From Citrobacter braakii (lineage in GTDB: Bacteria; Pseudomonadota; Gammaproteobacteria; Enterobacterales; Enterobacteriaceae): a stretch of 64,000 nucleotides of DNA. The notes below the pieces were generated by a model. It saw only the letters and a list, made by a program, of their open reading frames with translations, was not told the DNA's origin and searched no databases. Location of the stretch: contig NZ_NAEW01000001.1 in assembly GCF_002075345.1 (NCBI RefSeq), positions 434,001-498,000 of the forward strand, read 5' to 3'. A program made the translations under genes and the position numbers. Of the stretch, positions 61,512 to 64,000 are shown in pieces (within the stretch, counting starts at the first letter, position 1; the number at the start of each line of letters is the position of its first letter).

Positions 61512-63569
61512 ATGGCTACGCAACCGACAAACATGCCAGTACCAAGTGAATCGCCGCGCGACCTGAAATTTAACGCAGGGAAAATTGACGAGTTTGTTAC
61601 TTCAATGGCTCAACAATATATTGACCGTTTTGGTAATACTCATTACACGATTGAAGGCCTTAAGCAGTTAACACTTCAGCAAATCTACAATCTTGGATGG
61701 AATCTGGCAGGAACATTTCAGGGTGGTGGAACAGTTACTGCTGCTGGCGACGTTCTGCAGGATACTTCGACAAATATCTGGTATCGATGGGACGATCTGG
61801 CAACACTGCCAAAAACAGTTCCACCTGGCTCAACACCATCGTCTTCTGGTGGAACGGGAGAAGGGAAATGGCAGTCAGTAGATATAAGCGATGTATTGAG
61901 AAAGGATCTTGATAGCGCGGATGGTGATACGCTTATTAGAACAACTGATGTTTATGGAAATGTTAGTACTCTTCATGAATATTTATTGGCAAACAGAAGG
62001 TCTGCGAAATTATCATCATATGTGGACAGTGGGTCAGATGTAACAACACTTCTTCCTGCTCTGTGGGCTGTGTTTGACCGTATTGATCAGGATATAGATG
62101 TTACACTAACAAATAACGTAATCATTAGCAGTGACAACAAAAAGATTTTCAATATTAACCAGTCTAGGATTACTTTGTCAGGATCCAGTTTTAACCAGAG
62201 TTTTGGTGCCATTGAAATGACTGGTAATAATGTTGAGGTTCGCGATTTATATTTTACAGGATCTGCAGATGTTACCCCATTGAGAATGGGGAATACATCT
62301 TATGGGCCATCAGATTCCACCCGGAGAACAAAAGTTAGGTCCACAAGATGCACCTTTGACGGAACCGGTCATAAAGGTCCTAACCACGGTAATCTTGTCA
62401 TAATTGGTGCTGTTGATCCAGATATTAGATCACCAAGATTTATAGGACAATCAAAGGCTGGAGGGAATATTGAGGTTCTTGGGTGTTCTGGTGGTTCATG
62501 TGTTAAACCTTATGCAGAGAATGGATTGCTTGTAAACTTGCATTGCACATCTGCTTCCGGTACTGGCTACCCAACTACAGATTTTGATTTTATTGACCCG
62601 ATTTGCATACATAATTCATCTATTCTCGGTAATGTTGAAGGTGCAGTTGGAGGACTCAATAATGTTAAGTTTTCAAGGGGGTGTACTGGTTGTAGAGTCA
62701 TCAGAGGTAAGTTTACCAGCATCAAGAATGGTGATTTCAACGGTAATGACCATGTTATATTTTTCCAAGGAGTAAGCAAATGTAAGGCGATTAACCCAGA
62801 TATTGAGATGTTTAACAATGGAGGGTTTAAGTCGGCATTTGGTATTTTTGACCATCAAGAATCACTGACCCCGGCAAATGACAATGAAATTATTGGTGGA
62901 ACAGTTACCATTAATGGACCTGGTGCCAACAACAGGATCGTAAACATTCGCTCTGATTATGGTCAGGAGGTTAAACGCAATAAGATTCGTGATATAAAAT
63001 ATCGTGTTTTCAACGGAACGGCTGATTATATTGGTGAACTTTATGCAAGCTCACCAAACCTTCTTGATGGTAATTTTTTCATATCAAACACAGGTGAAGG
63101 GGTTGGTACAGTTCTGCGCCACCGTGCTAATGTTGGTAAAACGTATCTTGATGGAAACACTGCTTTAGATATAGTTGATAATGCAATACTTGATTCTGGA
63201 ACAGTATTATCAATCACAGAGCCTTCGCCTCCAAATATTTATAGGTGGTCTGCAACAGCTGGAGGAAACCAGAGCGTTCCAATCCCTGGTGCGTCTAGAA
63301 ATGAAATTACAGTTTATGTGTATCCGAACCAGACTGGATCGACGGTTAACATTGTTGGGTTTACAGAGCAGTTCAACACAAAGCCTGACGGTTACAAAAT
63401 AAGATTAATCGGAAGGAGTGATCTCAGTGCCGGAGGAACAATCACAATTACAGCAAACCAGGGAGGAATTAGGCTTCCTGGTAATACTAACGTTACTATA
63501 GTAGCATTCACAACAATTGAGCTTACGCGTATGGGTAATGACTGGGTTGGAGTGATATTGAGGTCATGA
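61512..63569 (+). CDS. Phage tailspike/tail fibre-like receptor-binding protein
   Basis: A 685-residue protein. The N-terminal 130 residues (MATQPTNMPVPSESPRDLKFNAG start, DEFVTSMAQQYIDRFG, then a Gly/Ser/Thr linker GSTPSSSGGTGEGKW) look like the phage-attachment part of tailspikes. Residues about 180-560 are rich in Asn, Gly, Val and Ile with repeated short strands, as in right-handed beta-helix depolymerases. The last 100 residues (VPIPGASRNEITVYVYPNQ onward) form a separate beta domain. It may bind and cut a surface polysaccharide (inference). Base composition is clearly more AT-rich than the host genes. A polysaccharide lyase or hydrolase type cannot be assigned from sequence alone. Confidence 0.75.
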   Translation: MATQPTNMPVPSESPRDLKFNAGKIDEFVTSMAQQYIDRFGNTHYTIEGLKQLTLQQIYNLGWNLAGTFQGGGTVTAAGDVLQDTSTNIWYRWDDLATLPKTVPPGSTPSSSGGTGEGKWQSVDISDVLRKDLDSADGDTLIRTTDVYGNVSTLHEYLLANRRSAKLSSYVDSGSDVTTLLPALWAVFDRIDQDIDVTLTNNVIISSDNKKIFNINQSRITLSGSSFNQSFGAIEMTGNNVEVRDLYFTGSADVTPLRMGNTSYGPSDSTRRTKVRSTRCTFDGTGHKGPNHGNLVIIGAVDPDIRSPRFIGQSKAGGNIEVLGCSGGSCVKPYAENGLLVNLHCTSASGTGYPTTDFDFIDPICIHNSSILGNVEGAVGGLNNVKFSRGCTGCRVIRGKFTSIKNGDFNGNDHVIFFQGVSKCKAINPDIEMFNNGGFKSAFGIFDHQESLTPANDNEIIGGTVTINGPGANNRIVNIRSDYGQEVKRNKIRDIKYRVFNGTADYIGELYASSPNLLDGNFFISNTGEGVGTVLRHRANVGKTYLDGNTALDIVDNAILDSGTVLSITEPSPPNIYRWSATAGGNQSVPIPGASRNEITVYVYPNQTGSTVNIVGFTEQFNTKPDGYKIRLIGRSDLSAGGTITITANQGGIRLPGNTNVTIVAFTTIELTRMGNDWVGVILRS

Positions 63570-63600
63570 AAAAAGGCCGGATTATCCGGCCTTTAATTTT
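63570..63600. terminator. Bidirectional terminator between tailspike and acyltransferase
   Basis: AAAGGCCGG / CCGGCCTTT, 9-bp stem with loop ATTAT. A T run follows on the minus strand and AATTTT on the plus strand. Confidence 0.85.
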
Positions 63601-64000
63601 ATGCTTTTGCCAATTTTTTCTTTTTCTTGAGCAGGAATGAGTTTTCAACAAACCTATAAGATAACCAAGATAAAAAGATCGAAATACCACAATAAAGAAT
63701 GAACTTTACCAGACCGTCAACGTTTTTTAGTATTGGGAAGTGGTTGTTCATTATTGAACTCAGACCCAAGTGAATTAGGTAGAGTGAATATGATATCTCA
63801 CCAAGAAACACCATGAATTTTGGTGTTGCTCTGTCAAGAAAGTCTTGGTTAACAAGCAAAGCAAGAAATAACAATGCGGATACATATCCCATCTGCATGT
63901 CAGCGCGAGTAAAACTATCGTACTTAAGATACAAAGCAAATATTGTAACAATACAAAATGCTGTGATAATCAACCTAATGTTATAAGGTAAATTTTTGAT
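63599..64000 (-). CDS. Acyltransferase-3 family membrane protein, C-terminal part (cut by window edge)
   Basis: The frame is open to the right edge and gives the last 133 residues. It has four hydrophobic segments, the family motif GEISYSLYLIHLG, and a Lys-rich tail (SFLLKKKKKLAKA). Acyltransferase-3 proteins of phages and enterobacteria (OafA/Oac type) add acetyl groups to O-antigen. Here it lies opposite to the tailspike, beyond a shared terminator, and is very AT-rich. It is likely a prophage-borne surface-modification (serotype conversion) gene. The catalytic His-containing front half is outside the window. Confidence 0.8.
   Translation of the reverse strand: MKNLPYNIRLIITAFCIVTIFALYLKYDSFTRADMQMGYVSALLFLALLVNQDFLDRATPKFMVFLGEISYSLYLIHLGLSSIMNNHFPILKNVDGLVKFILYCGISIFLSWLSYRFVENSFLLKKKKKLAKA

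Overview
The window is chromosomal DNA from an enterobacterium close to Escherichia, Salmonella and Citrobacter. Almost every gene is recognisable as an ortholog of the E. coli K-12 segment running from yeaE-gapA back to pfkB-ydiY, in the same order. Several local differences (an inserted chitinase, relocated ynjA, missing ydjY, ynjI, ydiZ and ydjO) make Citrobacter or a close relative more likely than E. coli itself; this genus guess is inference.

Layout. 1-520: two small genes of unknown function, one cut by the window edge. 699-4801: yeaE, yeaD, gapA, msrB, yeaC, with an ERIC element between gapA and yeaD. 4846-6537: a yajD-type HNH protein and a secreted GH18 chitinase, which K-12 does not have at this position. 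6832-15576: the ydjLKJIHG operon with its DeoR-type regulator ydjF and the second transporter ydjE, a catabolic cluster for unusual acidic sugars. 15615-24441: pncA, ansA, sppA, ydjA, selD, topB, gdhA. 24679-33823: ynjH, nudG, ynjA, ynjF, ynjE, the ynjBCD ABC transporter, ydjZ, ydjX and xthA; ydjX seems to have a one-base frameshift just after its start codon. 34268-40292: the overlapping astCADBE arginine catabolic operon behind a sigma-54 promoter. 40642-44417: spy, ves, cho, nadE, osmE. 44715-49988: chbBCARFG for chitobiose uptake and breakdown, including a ChiX small-RNA target between chbB and chbC. 50025-59711: katE, cedA, tcyP, ydjM, a kduD-like remnant, yniC, yniB, yniA, pfkB, ydiY, then the tiny gene yniD.

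60395-64000 is a decayed prophage. The front half of a tyrosine integrase is fused in frame to what looks like the tail end of a siphophage tail-tip protein. A complete tailspike-like protein and the end of an acyltransferase-3 (O-antigen acetylase type) follow. A large internal deletion is the simplest explanation.

Themes. Chitin: the secreted chitinase could release oligosaccharides that the chb system imports, and the chbBC intergenic RNA matches the known ChiX trap. DNA damage: cho and ydjM carry clear LexA boxes. Nitrogen: ast, gdhA and ansA. Envelope stress: spy with a BaeR box. The least explained items are the integrase-tail chimera, the attenuator-like leader with an overlapping small reading frame before ydiY, and the inverted repeat that covers the ydjF ribosome binding site. 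No tRNA, rRNA, CRISPR array or insertion sequence was seen.
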